From: Venturia oleaginea
Lineage: Eukaryota > Ascomycota > Dothideomycetes > Venturiales > Venturiaceae
Direction: 5' to 3'
Length of the DNA stretch: 64,000 bases
Assembly: GCA_013176395.1 (NCBI GenBank)
Contig: JABMLP010000011.1
Coordinates: forward strand, 1,178,001-1,242,000
Under the pieces are notes generated by a model, which had not been told where the DNA came from, did no database searches, and saw only the letters and a program-made list of their open reading frames with translations. Both the position numbers and the translations under genes were made by a program. Below, piece after piece: positions 10,783 to 21,682 of the stretch (position 1 is its first letter; the number at the start of each line of letters is the position of its first letter).

Positions 10783-12804
10783 ATGTTCCAAAGCTCCGGG
10801 CTTTTCAAGAGCGTCCCCTGCCCTAACGGTCCGGAGAAGTGCAGGCTACCAAACTGCATCTTCCATCACTCTGAGCTGAGAGCAATTGGGAAGACTGACC
10901 AACTGGATGCTTCAGTTTCACGCACGTCAGATTACGAGATTGGACGGGCATCAGGAGACCTCAAGCGGGTGAAACTTGACAACGGCAACAAGTATGTCCG
11001 ATCAACAGATGAGACAGGACAACATACAACACCTACAAGACTGCCATTTGTTGGAGCCCTGACCTCTACTGAGAATCGAGAGGGAATCAGCCGGAACACA
11101 CTTGCTAGCACCACGAGACCGATTTCGCCCCCTCTGCTCAGCTCAAAGCCCCAAAAGGCTACGGCAAATGGCAATCCAGCAGCTTCAACCACTGCTGCCA
11201 AACCAAAAGTCGAGAAAGATGAACCGCTAACTCCCCGCCTGCTAAAGCAGTCCCCTGCCAATTTCAAGATCCGCTATGCAATTCTTATCAAGCTCCACGA
11301 AGCAATGGTTCGATTGAATAAAGAAGTCATCGCATCAACCGATAAAAAGTCGTCTCCCTTGCACTTGAGCGACAAAGAACTTATTCGAGTTGCTCTCGAC
11401 GAGGAAGAAAAAACGGCTATCGAGCAACCTACTATCTATACGAATCTGATAAAGCAGAAAATCGTCAGATACCAGAAGATGAAAGTTTCAGAATGGATAG
11501 ATCTTCGCTTGGAAGCCGTCAAGAAGGAAATAGAGAAGAACAGCGCTCCAAAACCAGCAGAACCCAAGCCATATGCGCCCGTCAAGACCGGCCTGACGCC
11601 CAAGCAAGAACTGACCATGCTTGAGAGATTCGTTCTGTCTACCAAGCAGCTCGAGCAAGCGGAATATGTCATGTCTATTCCAACAGATGCCGAGATCGAA
11701 GATGCAAAGAAGACAGCTGCTCTATCGATGGGTTACGAGCCTTGCGACCGTTGTGGAACTCGCTTCCAAGTTTTCCCAGATCGACGCGAAGATGGCGCGC
11801 TGACCTCCAATGGCAGGTGCATACATCATTGGGGCAAAGCTGTGCAACCGAAGCGCGAAAAGACTGACTTTCAAAGCGGCACGACGAGAGAAGCACGCTA
11901 TAGTTGTTGCAACGCGACCGTAGGTAGTCCAGGGTGTACTTATGGAGAGACGCATGTCTTCAAGACGTCTTCACACAAACGATTAGCGGCAGTCTTGCAG
12001 TTCGAAGAGACTCCGCCGAATCCGAAAGCGGACCAAGACTTGGCTGTCAGCTTCGATTGCGAAATGGCATACACGACACATGGACTTGAGGTGATACGAT
12101 TGTCTGCCACTACATGGCCACAGGGTGAGCCTCTGATCGACGTTCTTGTTAGACCGATCGGCCACATTCTAGATCTCAATACTCGCTTTTCTGGTGTTAC
12201 TGCGGAGCAGTATCTCAAGGCCTCGGAATATGACCCAGAATATGAAACTGTGCCGCGGCCAGTCAGCAAGAAAGAGTCGAACAAATCGATGAAACCTGAG
12301 CCAATGCCCATCGTCCCGAGCCCAGCGGCAGCGAGGTATCTTCTGTTCTCGTGCATCAACCCTGACACCGTCTTGATAGGCCATGCTCTCAGTAATGACA
12401 CAAATGTCATGCGCATCGTTCATCACAATATCGTCGATACCTCGTGCCTATACCCACACCCAGCTGGACTACCGATTCGTCACGCACTTCGAAACCTGTC
12501 GAAGCAGTTTCTGAACTTGAGCATCCAAACAGCAGGGGCAGCAGGTCATGACAGCTTGGAGGACTGTACCGCAACTGGAGAATTGGTACTGCTCAAAGTT
12601 TCCAAAGAATGGGAAGAGCTAAAATCGAGTGGATGGCAATCGAAGGATGGCAACTTCTATGCCCCCAATAATCTCACGGAGCCTGCCATGTTGCCTCCTT
12701 ACGTAAAGTCACAAGGTCATCTCAAGAAACGCAAGGCCGAGTTTGGTCAAACGGGTACTGGCGGTTCAGCAGCATTTGCCGAGCTCAAGGCGAGGTTAAT
12801 ATAA
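10783..12804 (+). CDS. REX3: RNA exonuclease 3-like DEDDh 3'-5' exonuclease
   Basis: Single exon, 673 residues. The N-terminus has a CCCH-type finger (Cys13, Cys20, Cys25, His29). A middle helical region follows, then a Cys/His cluster around residues 321-350 and 375-385. The exonuclease domain begins at about 420 with FDCEM (Asp425, Glu427), continues with GHALSNDTN (third acidic residue) and closes with HDSLEDCTA (His and last Asp), giving the complete DEDDh set. This order matches Rex3/Rexo1-family fungal proteins, which trim the 3' ends of RNase MRP RNA and other structured RNAs in the nucleus or cytoplasm. Length fits the fungal orthologues. Start ATG 10783 begins with MFQSSGLFKSVPCP, a typical opening of this family. 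The exact Rex paralogue assignment is from memory. Confidence 0.9.
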   Translation: MFQSSGLFKSVPCPNGPEKCRLPNCIFHHSELRAIGKTDQLDASVSRTSDYEIGRASGDLKRVKLDNGNKYVRSTDETGQHTTPTRLPFVGALTSTENREGISRNTLASTTRPISPPLLSSKPQKATANGNPAASTTAAKPKVEKDEPLTPRLLKQSPANFKIRYAILIKLHEAMVRLNKEVIASTDKKSSPLHLSDKELIRVALDEEEKTAIEQPTIYTNLIKQKIVRYQKMKVSEWIDLRLEAVKKEIEKNSAPKPAEPKPYAPVKTGLTPKQELTMLERFVLSTKQLEQAEYVMSIPTDAEIEDAKKTAALSMGYEPCDRCGTRFQVFPDRREDGALTSNGRCIHHWGKAVQPKREKTDFQSGTTREARYSCCNATVGSPGCTYGETHVFKTSSHKRLAAVLQFEETPPNPKADQDLAVSFDCEMAYTTHGLEVIRLSATTWPQGEPLIDVLVRPIGHILDLNTRFSGVTAEQYLKASEYDPEYETVPRPVSKKESNKSMKPEPMPIVPSPAAARYLLFSCINPDTVLIGHALSNDTNVMRIVHHNIVDTSCLYPHPAGLPIRHALRNLSKQFLNLSIQTAGAAGHDSLEDCTATGELVLLKVSKEWEELKSSGWQSKDGNFYAPNNLTEPAMLPPYVKSQGHLKKRKAEFGQTGTGGSAAFAELKARLI

Positions 12805-13382
12805 GTTGCGCAAGATGCGAAGAAGAGAGAATGGAGTCAGGTTGCTTGAACTTTGGGTCTAGCTGTGGACGTATCTGATAACTAGTGGCATTTTTGAGTG
12901 TGCCTAATCGAAGATCAGACGTGGTAGTAGCAGGTGAGAGCACTCAATCATGCAATACTACCTGAGGCTACCAGCAGGATGAGCACAGAGGATTGTGCAA
13001 TGAAACAAACCTGATCTGCTCTCTTTGGAGTGGCAACATGCAAAAATTTCATGACAATATTCTGCTGTCAAAGATTGGCGCAGGATGAATTGATAGTGTA
13101 GTACTGATCCCTCGCACCTTCACATGAATTAGGTTGATGACTTTCAACACAACTATTCAGGCATAACATGTCGTAAGCATTGAACGATCTCTTTCTGTAG
13201 ATATCAAAAAATAAATTGCCCAAGATACCCCTCAATGCACGTGATCAATTCGGAATCAAGGCGCATCCTACCGACGAACGACCTGTCAACACTACCACCT
13301 TCACAATCCCCGGCTTCTGATTGCTGTCAGCCAGACCACTCCTCGTCTGATAGCATCCCTCACATATTGCCCCTCGGTGGAC
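12805..13382. other. Intergenic between REX3 and mS38
   Basis: 578 bp. It holds the REX3 terminator region and the 5' region of the mS38 gene. No ORF with support; several short AT-rich stretches near 13130-13220. Confidence 0.5.
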
Positions 13383-14511
13383 ATGCTCTCTTGCTCTCTT
13401 GGTCGGGCTGTATGGACAGTGCAATCAGCAATCGCAACTCGCGCTGCCCCTTCGGCTCCCTCGATAACCGCTGTCAGACCGCTCACCCAGTGCACCCGCC
13501 ACCGCCAACCAGGTCACCAACGACGATACTCATCTTCGAAGACTTCGATACCTCCTGATGGATCAAAAGTAGTTGCTCCAACGCAACGGGCGACTTCGTC
13601 TGGTCGTACAACCAGGAAGAAGAGCAAGGACGCCACGGCTCCTGCTGATATCCACAATCAGCCATTCTCTAAGCAATATCCCCATATACCAAGTGTTCCG
13701 TCGACACAGCATCTACATCCCAAAGGTACGATAGGAACCTGTCAAGTGTTGTGCTGCTCCAACTGACAAATTGGCAGATGTCAACCTCTCGTCTTTCTTC
13801 TCCCTCCACCGACCCATTTCCGTGACAACGGCCATCCCTCCCGAATCCACCGAAGCTCAATTCAACAGCATCTTCGAGCCTCGAACTCTCAACAATCGCG
13901 AGAAGTTTGCCAAGGTCATTTCCACCCTGGGCGGATTTGCTGAAAATCTCGACAGTGCCATCGTCGAAACAGACGAGGATGGAAACCTTATATGGCAAAC
14001 GATTGAGCAGGAAGTAGAAATGGCGCAGGATGCAAGCAGGAAAAGTAGCGGGTCAAGAGGAGATCCTATGCAACAGTTTATGGCACAATTTAGACCCTTT
14101 AGACCTCCGCCTCCGCCGCAGCCTTTGAACGAGCTTGTTGCCGCTTCCTCCAAGGCACGGTCGAAACGCGCGTCAATGGTCCCCACAAAAGGGCGATCCT
14201 GGAGCACTACCATCACGATAACCGAATATACAAATCCTGATGGAAAGATTATGTACGCCAACACCGTTGCCGAGCCCTTCGCAATTGCGCCATCAATTCC
14301 ACAGAAACAACCTTTCCTCCATCGAATGGGCGAACGTGAAAGAGTTTGGCAGGAGTACCGCGACGAGAGGAGCCAACGAGCGCCTTCGAAGAAATCTGAG
14401 ATGAAGCTTATCAGTGTAAAGCGACAAAGAAAGTTGAAGATGAAGAAGCACAAGTACAAGAAACTGATGAAGCGGACTCGAAACGAGAGGAGAAAGCTTG
14501 GGAAGCTGTAG
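13383..14511 (+). CDS. COX24: Mitochondrial small-subunit ribosomal protein mS38 (Cox24/AURKAIP1 domain)
   Basis: Two exons, 13383-13725 and 13778-14511, with a 52-nt intron; 358 residues. The N-terminus has few acidic residues and is rich in Arg, Ser and Ala (MLSCSLGRAVWTVQSAIATR), a typical mitochondrial presequence. The C-terminal 36 residues are the diagnostic feature: a highly basic MKLISVKRQRKLKMKKHKYK-type helix ending in ERRKLGKL, the DUF1713/AURKAIP1-Cox24 domain that inserts into the small mitoribosomal subunit near the mRNA channel. The central part is low complexity (poly-Pro, Ser/Arg). Yeast Cox24 is needed for translation of mitochondrial COX1. ATG 13383 is chosen because upstream frames lack an ATG and it starts the presequence. 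Confidence 0.88.
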
Positions 14512-15794
14512 TGTTGAGTCTTTGGGTGGATTCGCTGCGTGGCGACAGACGGACTTTACGAATAGCATGAGTGGTCTCTCCTACTTCCGTACTTCGTCGT
14601 CTTCTCTTCTTCTTGGACCATAACTGATCATGCGCGAGTATTGCATTGTTCATTCTGTCTGCATTATCGCATTAGAGCGAAGTGACTTTCGGTTGCATTT
14701 GGGCGCCATGGCCACAGGTTTTGGGCAATGATTAGGGCCATACATATACACATGACTTCCGGTCACCTCCACTGTCCATTCCTCCAGCTTTGCGTTCTCG
14801 TACCGGTGGTCAAGCTCATCGCCGAGTACTTTCCAGTAAGGGCACAACAATCCGACTTAAGTAGGTCGATGAATTTTTCTCCAAAATATTCTGTCTGTGA
14901 AAACTCTTTGTACGTTGTTTATTTTCCTTTCTGAATCCATATTGGGCGTGGGCTGATATGCTGAAGGAGCGTTTTGTGTTATGTTGTGTGTTGTTATGTT
15001 GTGTTGTGTTATGTTGTTGTATAAGATTGATTCACATTCACTGTTCGACTGATAATGCCAGGAAATACTGTTGTTGTTTCCATTGTTAGCTCCTGCCTTA
15101 TCTTTTACTGGACCTTATGTCCGTGGCTATGTTGGACCCTTCTAGATGCGATAGTTGGGTTAGCCTTGATAATTCTGATTGTCTTTTATGTTTCGCGGAT
15201 TTAAGTTTGATTCTATGGGTGGTGTTGGCTTTGTTATTGGTGGGTTGATGATATGGACTTGGTGGTGGTAATCCTTTTTCTTCTTGGTTTTTTCTGTGGT
15301 TCATGAGAGGGATGTTTTTGGTATTGGTTATATGGGAAGGGGAATGGGGATTTGTGTGGGTCTTTTTGTTTTTGGACGGCGTAGATTTAGGATGGGGAGA
15401 TGGGTTTTTGGTGGTGAAGTGTGATTTGGTGAATATACGGGAAGTTGAGGCGTTAGTAGGAGGGTTGTGAGGGTATTGAGGGGTTAGATGGTGTAGGGAT
15501 GAGCGGTAGGGATGGTATGGAGCTGGGTGGAGAGTGTGAGAAGGTGAGTTGGTTCTTCCTTTGGACTAGAAGGGGGATGATGAGAGGAGAGGAGTGGTAT
15601 GGTATGGTATGGGATTTGAAGGTTTTCCGCTGACCGAGATGATAGGTGAGTTTGACGGCGTCGTTTGTGACGAGTAAAGCTGCTTCTGCGAGGGAGTCCT
15701 TCGTTCTTAACCTTAGCTTTGACCCTCCTTCTTTTGTGGAACAACACTTTCTTCGCTTCGAAATGTTTTTTGCTCTCCCACCCAGGTCGTTTTT
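14512..15794. other. Gene-free region with low-complexity DNA
   Basis: About 1.3 kb after the mS38 gene. The stretch 15300-15620 is strongly G/T skewed on the plus strand. A minus-strand basic frame (15798-15484) overlaps the end of the next gene in another frame but has no recognisable content, so it is not called. Confidence 0.45.
14972..15020. repeat. TGTTATGTTGTG-type microsatellite
   Basis: An imperfect array of TGTTATGT, TGTTGTG and TTGTTATG words, about 49 bp, made only of T, G and A on the plus strand. Probably slippage-derived. Confidence 0.8.
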
Positions 15795-16282
15795 TCAATT
15801 CTTCATGCCTTCTTCTTCCCAGGCACTAGGCTTTTCGCAATAATACCGGAAATCTTCAGCAATCAGCTCTCCTATCTGTGCCCTTACTTTTTCGCGCGGC
15901 CTCCTTCCTCTTCCTTTCCTCGTGCTATATCTCTTATTTTCCGCAAGTTCGGCTATCAAGTGGTCTATAGGATAGTTGGACCATTGCGTGTTGTTTGCTT
16001 GTAGTGCAGCTAGAAGGAATGGCAGGCCTCCAAATACACCGAGAATCTTTTCTTTTGGCGTAATGAATGGATAGGTAGTGTTCCTCAAGACTTTGGGACA
16101 GTAAATATCGCGGTTTGGATGTGCGCGATTTGGTTCACGGCGCTCCAAAATCCCGCATTGGTTTTCTGTTGGGATTGAGACCGACACCTCTGTATTGATC
16201 TCGATAATGTTCCAGTGGACTTCGAGATGGCGCAGAGAGGTGAATTGAATTGGAGGAGGAAGTCTTGTATTTCTTGCTTTGT
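15795..16282 (-). CDS. Hypothetical protein, 3' exon (5' exons unresolved)
   Basis: The minus-strand frame is open from about 16282, after a plausible acceptor (CATCATAG), to the stop at 15795. It begins LPPPIQFTSLRHLEVHW and continues through a hydrophobic VFGGLPFLLAAL segment to a basic linker (RKGRGRRPREKVR) and a charged tail. The block 'PPPIQFTSLRxLEVHW' resembles a pattern I associate with fungal proteins of unknown role; I cannot name a domain. A possible upstream exon lies around 16350-16430 but no combination of donor and phase closed convincingly. The neighbouring minus-strand genes are 2EXR proteins, but I see no clear 2EXR motif here. Confidence 0.4.
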
Positions 16283-16713
16283 CTATGATGGTAAAGCGAG
16301 GATGGTATTATAACACGCCCCGAGATCAACAGCGATAGCGACTTTCTCATACCGACCTATATTCTTTGTGTGGGTTACTACGCGATGACAAGATATCACC
16401 CCGAATCCAATTCGATCCCAGAATGACAATGTGTTCGTTGTTTAGGTGTCTCGCGATTCAGCGTTTGTGGTTCACACCTGGCCTCAACCAAGTTCTGAGT
16501 CCAGTCTATGGCGAGTATAGACGGATGTCTTTTTGCATTGTTGAAGAGCCTAGGGGATGAGACGCTTTGGAGCTGAGTGCCCGTTTACAAGGTTTGAGGT
16601 GGATTTGAGGACGGAAAGTGGTATTTATATAGGATGGTTAGATAGTGTACGTTCGCATTCAGGAATGTGGTATGACGTGCGCGTTTCTTCGGGTGTATAA
16701 TGTATTGTTAGTT

Positions 16714-16740
<27 letters not shown>
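16714..16740. repeat. (GA)n dinucleotide microsatellite
   Basis: Twenty-seven bases of uninterrupted GA on the plus strand, about 90 bp beyond the 3' end of the first 2EXR gene. Confidence 0.95.
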
Positions 16741-16744
<4 letters not shown>

Positions 16745-16832
16745 GTGTGATAACCTTTATTATTCGTGATCTCGAGTCTTCTAACCATATCCACGAGTTC
16801 AAATCCTCCAGATTCCACACACAATCTAGCTC

Positions 16833-17886
16833 CTACTCTGCCTCTACCTCTGCCTCCCTCCCAGCCCGTCTCTCCTGCTGTCTCGCCAGCAGAACCTCAG
16901 CCTTCCTTCTGCGCCTTTGAAGACATTCAATCTCATACTCATCAGGACTGTCCTCAGACCCAAGCATCATCTCCTCAATCACCTCCTCTGATAATCCGTA
17001 GCAAGTTAGCCGCTTTAACAATGTCTAATTGCCTACGCACTTCCCTATAGTGCGCACGCCAAAAAAACATCACCTCCAGTTCTTTTTTCTCCGCAATATC
17101 CACTTCAGTCAACATTGAAACCCAACAGTTCTTTTTCTTTTTCCGCCGTCCTCGGATAACGCTGTTGATACCGCGTTCTTCCAACGATAATCCGTGACCG
17201 ATCTTGAAGCTGCGTAGCCGGGATAACGTCTTGAGAGTGTTTTTGAAATCGTAGGTGAGGGCTTGATTGGGACTTTTTTGACAGGCCTGCTCAAGTCCAT
17301 AGACGCGATTTGTATGGAAGTAGATTTCGACTTTATCCGCATACACAAAGCGAGGAAGGGAATCATGTAGGATTTGCAGCTGCTTGGGGACTGAGAGGTC
17401 GTTGTAGCTGTCCGGAGCCATGCAGATGGTGAGATTTTGAATTCGTTTGTTGGGTGGGAATTGCAAGGTTTGGAGGCTGAGGATGTTTCGTGCTATGTGG
17501 AACATGTGGTTTAGAATTTCTGGCTCGTTCATGATACCGATGTATTCGTGGGTCAAGTAGCCGGTACGAAGGACATCGAGATGCTTTGCACAGGGACCGC
17601 CAAACGGCTGCGGTCCTTCTACCTTCGAAAGTTTGGGACCATCGTAATGGCAGTAGCTCGGATCGGTTTTGATGCGCTCTCTGAGAACGTTGACGCGTAG
17701 CTCAAGGGGAAGACGAATGTATTGAGGAAATGCTCCTGGCTGGCAAGGCTGGCGAGGTAATTTATTGACGCCCACGCCTGAGAGTTCGAGATTAACACTG
17801 TCTGGCGTTGGATGATAGATTCAGTGTCGTTGAAACATACCTGATTGCACCCTGCTGTCATCGCATGATGAGGAAGAGAGCTCCAT
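16833..17886 (-). CDS. 2EXR-domain protein, paralogue A
   Basis: Three exons on the minus strand: 17886-17841, 17777-17037 and 16987-16833, totalling 313 residues. Intron 1 (63 nt) has GTATGT and CTCTCAG. Intron 2 (49 nt) has a weaker donor GTAGGC but a good branch GGCTAAC, and joins HYREV to a helical C-terminus with EEMMLGSEDSPDEYEIE that would otherwise be out of frame. The 2EXR/F-box-like motif is FPQYIRLPLELRVNVL near residues 31-46, followed by YDGPKLSKVEGPQPF, shared with the next two genes. The family is large in Pezizomycotina; its LPxELR motif resembles F-box starts but the function is unknown. If intron 2 were retained the protein would end at 16975 after 282 residues. Confidence 0.8.
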
Positions 17887-18310
17887 GGTGAGTTCTTTGC
17901 GGACCTCAATTTTATTTGTAACTAGAAGCTGAGGGAGAGAGAGAGAAACTGCGAGAGATTGTGTGTATTTCGATATGATGACGTACCTTCGCTGAGCTGT
18001 GATGGAGAATAGTGTGTTCACTCAATTGCTTGTTATTTATGTTTACAAAACACGGTTGAGCCTTACATTATTCTGGCGAGACTAGGGACTAATAGTCAAT
18101 ACTGCAACCACAAATCAAGACTGACCGGAGACCCAAAGATGCCGTTTACTCTAAAGTCTCTCAATGCGAGATCAATTGCGATAAGTTTCTGTCAATTTGC
18201 GTAAGTTGTATTGCTAGAAGTCTATCAATATCGATCCGGAATTACAGATAGTAATTCCAGTTCAAATGTAGCGCTTGACCTTTTCATCAAGGACCAATCT
18301 ATACCCAGGA
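17887..18310. other. Intergenic between 2EXR paralogues A and B
   Basis: 424 bp forming the promoter of A (minus strand) and the 3' flank of B. It carries a short GA-rich run at about 17932-17955. No gene seen. Confidence 0.5.
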
Positions 18311-19539
18311 TCAACCGTCGAGTTCGCTATACCATGTGTCCCAGTTTTGGAACGGGTCCACGCCATTCGCACAGGACTGTAGATGATGCTCATCGGGATG
18401 TGCCTCTTCCCGCTCCCTGCGCCTCCTCGCCCATTCCGCTACAGCGCAGACATCCATTTCATGGTCCTTGTGAGAAAAAGGAGAACGGCTTTGATTTATC
18501 AGACCCAGAGCCCAACTACCCTTGCGCTTCTTCCACCAGCATTGAGTCCGGTAGGGATAGTGCTCGTATGATGAGCCGTAGGAAGTCTCGATGTGTTCCA
18601 GATGTGGCAAGACCTTGAGTGTGTTTTTCATGTCATAGAAAAGTGCTTGATTCGCATCGTTTCTAAGGAGATATCCTAACTCTCTGAGATTTGTTTCGAA
18701 GAAGAGCTCGAAGCTTGTTGCTTGGTTGAAGTGAGGGATGAATTTGTGTATCAGTTGTAGATATCGCTTTACTGTCGAGCGGTCATCCGGAAGGCGAACG
18801 CAGAACGTGACGTTTTTGAAGGTAGTGATGGGAGCGGGGGCTGACCACTGCTCAAGGTATTCGATGTTCTCTGTGTCGATATAGAGGACATGCTGAATGG
18901 TGCCGGGTTCATTCATCATCCGTATAGTTTCCTTGCACATGTTCTCGATGCTGAGGAGAGGTGGAAGGGAAGAATTCGGTCCGCAGAATGGCTGAGGTCC
19001 CTCTGTCTTTGAGAGCTGTGGTCCTTGATATGTAGCGAGTGGAGGGCTTGGTTGTAGGCGATGCCTGAAGATTTTGATTCGAAGTTCGACAGGTAGCTTG
19101 TTGAATTGAGGGAATGTGCGAGGCGAGGTATCTGGAAGAGTCTTCTCGGCGTTTGACGAAGCTTGATCCTTTGAGTTTCCTGAAATGTCCAAATCAGTGA
19201 GTGCTCTTGGAGTTGACGTATCACAGTGGCTTCATTAATATCGTGATCCCTCAACGCACACTGAGTTAATGAGGCCACAGTGATATCATTTGATGGCAAA
19301 CGAACCATCCTCCTGCTCGTCGCTACCAGGCGGTGTTATGGTAGAGTTTGTGTCCACATCGCTTTGCGCCGACGTGGCCTGGTGTTTAGCCAGCGACTTC
19401 TCTTCTTCCTCAACCATCTTCCCGAGTCTCTTGTGTGTATTAGTCGTTGAGCAAATGATAGGTGTGATGGTAAACTCACCTCGATCCGATAGGTGTTGCT
19501 GTTGTTGTGTTCAGCAGAAACAAAATGAGAGGAAGTCAT
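18311..19539 (-). CDS. 2EXR-domain protein, paralogue B
   Basis: My model has three exons on the minus strand: 19539-19480, 19417-19306 and 19179-18311, giving 346 residues. Intron 1 (62 nt) starts GTGAGT and has a GACTAAT branch; intron 2 (126 nt) starts GTTCGT and ends TTTCAG. Both keep phase. The motif FPQFNKLPVELRIKIF is the best 2EXR match of the three neighbours, followed by YQGPQLSKTEGPQPF, the same block as in A and C. The middle aligns by eye with A (MNEPGTIQHVLYI versus MNEPEILNHMFHI). The C-terminus is Glu/Arg-rich, then WDTWYSELDG. The N-terminal exon pair is the least certain part; a shorter start at 19417 (inside exon 2) is possible. Function unknown. Confidence 0.78.
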
Positions 19540-20226
19540 CTTTTAGCAACACAAATCTTGGGTTAGTCATCATTATTATGAACAGGTTGTGTTATGCTTT
19601 TTCGTTTCAACTCCACGTCAGTCAAACTTCGGGTGTCGTAATCTTTTCGAGAATGTCCAAATTGATTGGATGAACTCAAATGTTCTGGCAAGATGATTCT
19701 AATGAATCCCAGGGAACTTATCGCCATGGATATCGGATTGAACGTCTTGTCTCAATCTGAACTATTCCTTTGTCGGTCCGCACTGATGGACTCCATAGCC
19801 TCCAAGGAAGCCTGTGTTACAAGACTGGCTTCGATTGAATCTACTACAAGCACTTATGCCATATACCATATCGCCTAGATCCAATCTTTCTTAGCAGGAA
19901 CCGTCAACCAAACATCCTCTTATAACTGTCAGATCCCATATATACCGATATCAATAGTTTTCCTCATACACGATATCAAGATGGATAAATCCCGATAAAC
20001 CTTCGAAATAGAACTGTCAAAAATATATCCCTATCAATCCAAAATTTGACGTCCCGAATGGTTTTGCCGTGTCCGCCGAAGAGCCATGAACTGGCGTACC
20101 AATAGATAAAATAGCGTCTAAAGCTACCCTTTCCTTTAATTCCCTGCCTCATTAAAAGCGCCCAGTTGTACCTTCCCCAAATTAAAACCTAGCGTTAGCA
20201 GGTACCCGCAGCCGGAAAAGACATCT
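19540..20226. other. Intergenic between 2EXR paralogues B and C
   Basis: 687 bp; AT-rich at 19870-20060. No supported gene on either strand. Confidence 0.5.
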
Positions 20227-20943
20227 TCATCGCGAATTTTGTCCATTATGCTGGTAAGGATACGAAGTACCGAGCGCAGAAGGCATCCAAAAGCGCTTAC
20301 CAGGTCGCCTCTCCCAACTAATATGCCCGGAGCAACCCTCTTGAAACGAATGGCTATGGGCAACAACAATAGTCTGCAGTAGAGGCAAGGCTTTAATAGT
20401 ATCCTTAACCTCGTAATAAATGGCCTGATGAAAGCTGTCGCTGTCGCCGAACTTGCGGTAATAATTGTCGCACTCGAAGAACACCTCAATATTGACGGCC
20501 TGGGTAAATCGGAGCATAAACCGTAGTGCGCGTATTATTGTTTCCTTGTCTTGCGTTGTAACGTGGAATGTGATGTTCCTGAAGTGGGCGACCGAAGCCG
20601 TGGATGGGAATGGCCAAGTCTCCAGGTCCTCTGTCGTCGATGTGATATGGAACACATGCTCGACGGTTTGGGGTTCTTTTAGCAAGAAATAATCCATCTC
20701 GGTCATAGTTGCTCTAACGAGATTCATCATGGTGCTTGGTGCGGACTTAAAGAAAGGTAAAGGCCCTGCCACTCTCGCAAGTTCGGGACCGTCATAATGG
20801 ATCTGAGGTGGGTCGTCCTGTAAGCTCTGTCTGAGAACGTTCGTTTGTACCGGGCCTGGTAAATCGGCGAATTTTGGGAATGTTTTCGCGTTGAGTCGGT
20901 AAGATGCCATGTTGTGCTCCTCGCTGCTAGTAGTAGCTCCCAT
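20227..20943 (-). CDS. 2EXR-like protein, paralogue C (short, degenerate motif)
   Basis: Single exon, 238 residues, ATG 20943. The opening FPKFADLPGPVQTNVL aligns with the 2EXR motif of A and B, but the LPxELR core is degraded to LPGPVQ. The following block YDGPELARVAGPLPF is conserved, as are the EHVFHI and AIYYEVKDTIKALPLLQTI segments (compare NQALFYDMKNTLKVLPHLEHI in B). The protein stops soon after WERRPGKRFW, which matches a Trp-rich site near the C-terminus of A and B, so it is roughly 75-110 residues shorter than they are. It may be a diverging or decaying copy, or simply a shorter family member. Confidence 0.7.
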   Translation of the reverse strand: MGATTSSEEHNMASYRLNAKTFPKFADLPGPVQTNVLRQSLQDDPPQIHYDGPELARVAGPLPFFKSAPSTMMNLVRATMTEMDYFLLKEPQTVEHVFHITSTTEDLETWPFPSTASVAHFRNITFHVTTQDKETIIRALRFMLRFTQAVNIEVFFECDNYYRKFGDSDSFHQAIYYEVKDTIKALPLLQTIVVAHSHSFQEGCSGHISWERRPGKRFWMPSALGTSYPYQHNGQNSR

Positions 20944-21682
20944 TGCGATTCTGTGATCTCGTGTCCGGTCGTTTTGTGTGTATGGAGCAGGTCACCGTGT
21001 CTGATGTGCCGATGACGGAAAAATGTGTGATTAGGTAGAATGGAGACAGTGCATGGAGTGGGTTTATACCTGAAAACTTAGCTCGCTTTGACGGTACCGC
21101 ATTTCGAGGTCGCTTTGACCAATTGTCACGAGAACCTCGACAACGACGTCTTATCCCCCTTCACATGGTCGAATTGAGGTGGGAAAGGTTGTCTCAAGCT
21201 CGACCAGCAGGGTCCTCACCTTCATCGAGCCAATTACACACCAAACCTATCAAAGTGACCAGGCTGCATGCGCCGCGCAATCGCTTCTTCCACCGCACCC
21301 AGATCTCAAAATTCTCAACTCCTTCATCATCCAGCGTTGTCCAATAAACAAGTCGGTCAGCGACTTGTGACCTCAGTCACTTCTGAACTATCCGAATCAA
21401 GAAAACCAACGCTACTGAAGTAAAAAATTGACCGCGGGATGAAAAATCAAGAGCGTAAAAGAACCGATTCGATTCTTGAACTATAAACGTGTCAGCTCTC
21501 GTTTATACACAGGACCCATGCAACCTATACAGAACGCCATTCTATGCCTTAGTTCAAAATCACAGTTACTAGATCCAGGGTATTGGTGTATGCAAGTAAA
21601 CTAAGCGCAGTACCTCCGGTTTGTGACACACAAAATGCAGCCCAACAACGCGCGCAATCATGTCAAAAGATAGATCTTCAGC
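20944..21682. other. Intergenic between paralogue C and the DMT transporter
   Basis: 739 bp. It holds the promoter of C and the 3' flank of the transporter. Plus-strand frames at 21123-21370 have no recognisable content. Confidence 0.5.

Noticed and set aside
11940..12416. Minus-strand open frame inside REX3
   Set aside because: Lies antisense to the conserved exonuclease domain; no independent support.
13857..14459. Minus-strand open frame of 200 codons
   Set aside because: Antisense shadow of the mS38 gene.
20227..20295. Intron near the end of 2EXR paralogue C (GTAAGC...ACCAG)
   Set aside because: Splicing would put a stop immediately after the junction, and the unspliced sequence (GKRFWMPSAL) aligns with the Trp-rich site of paralogues A and B.
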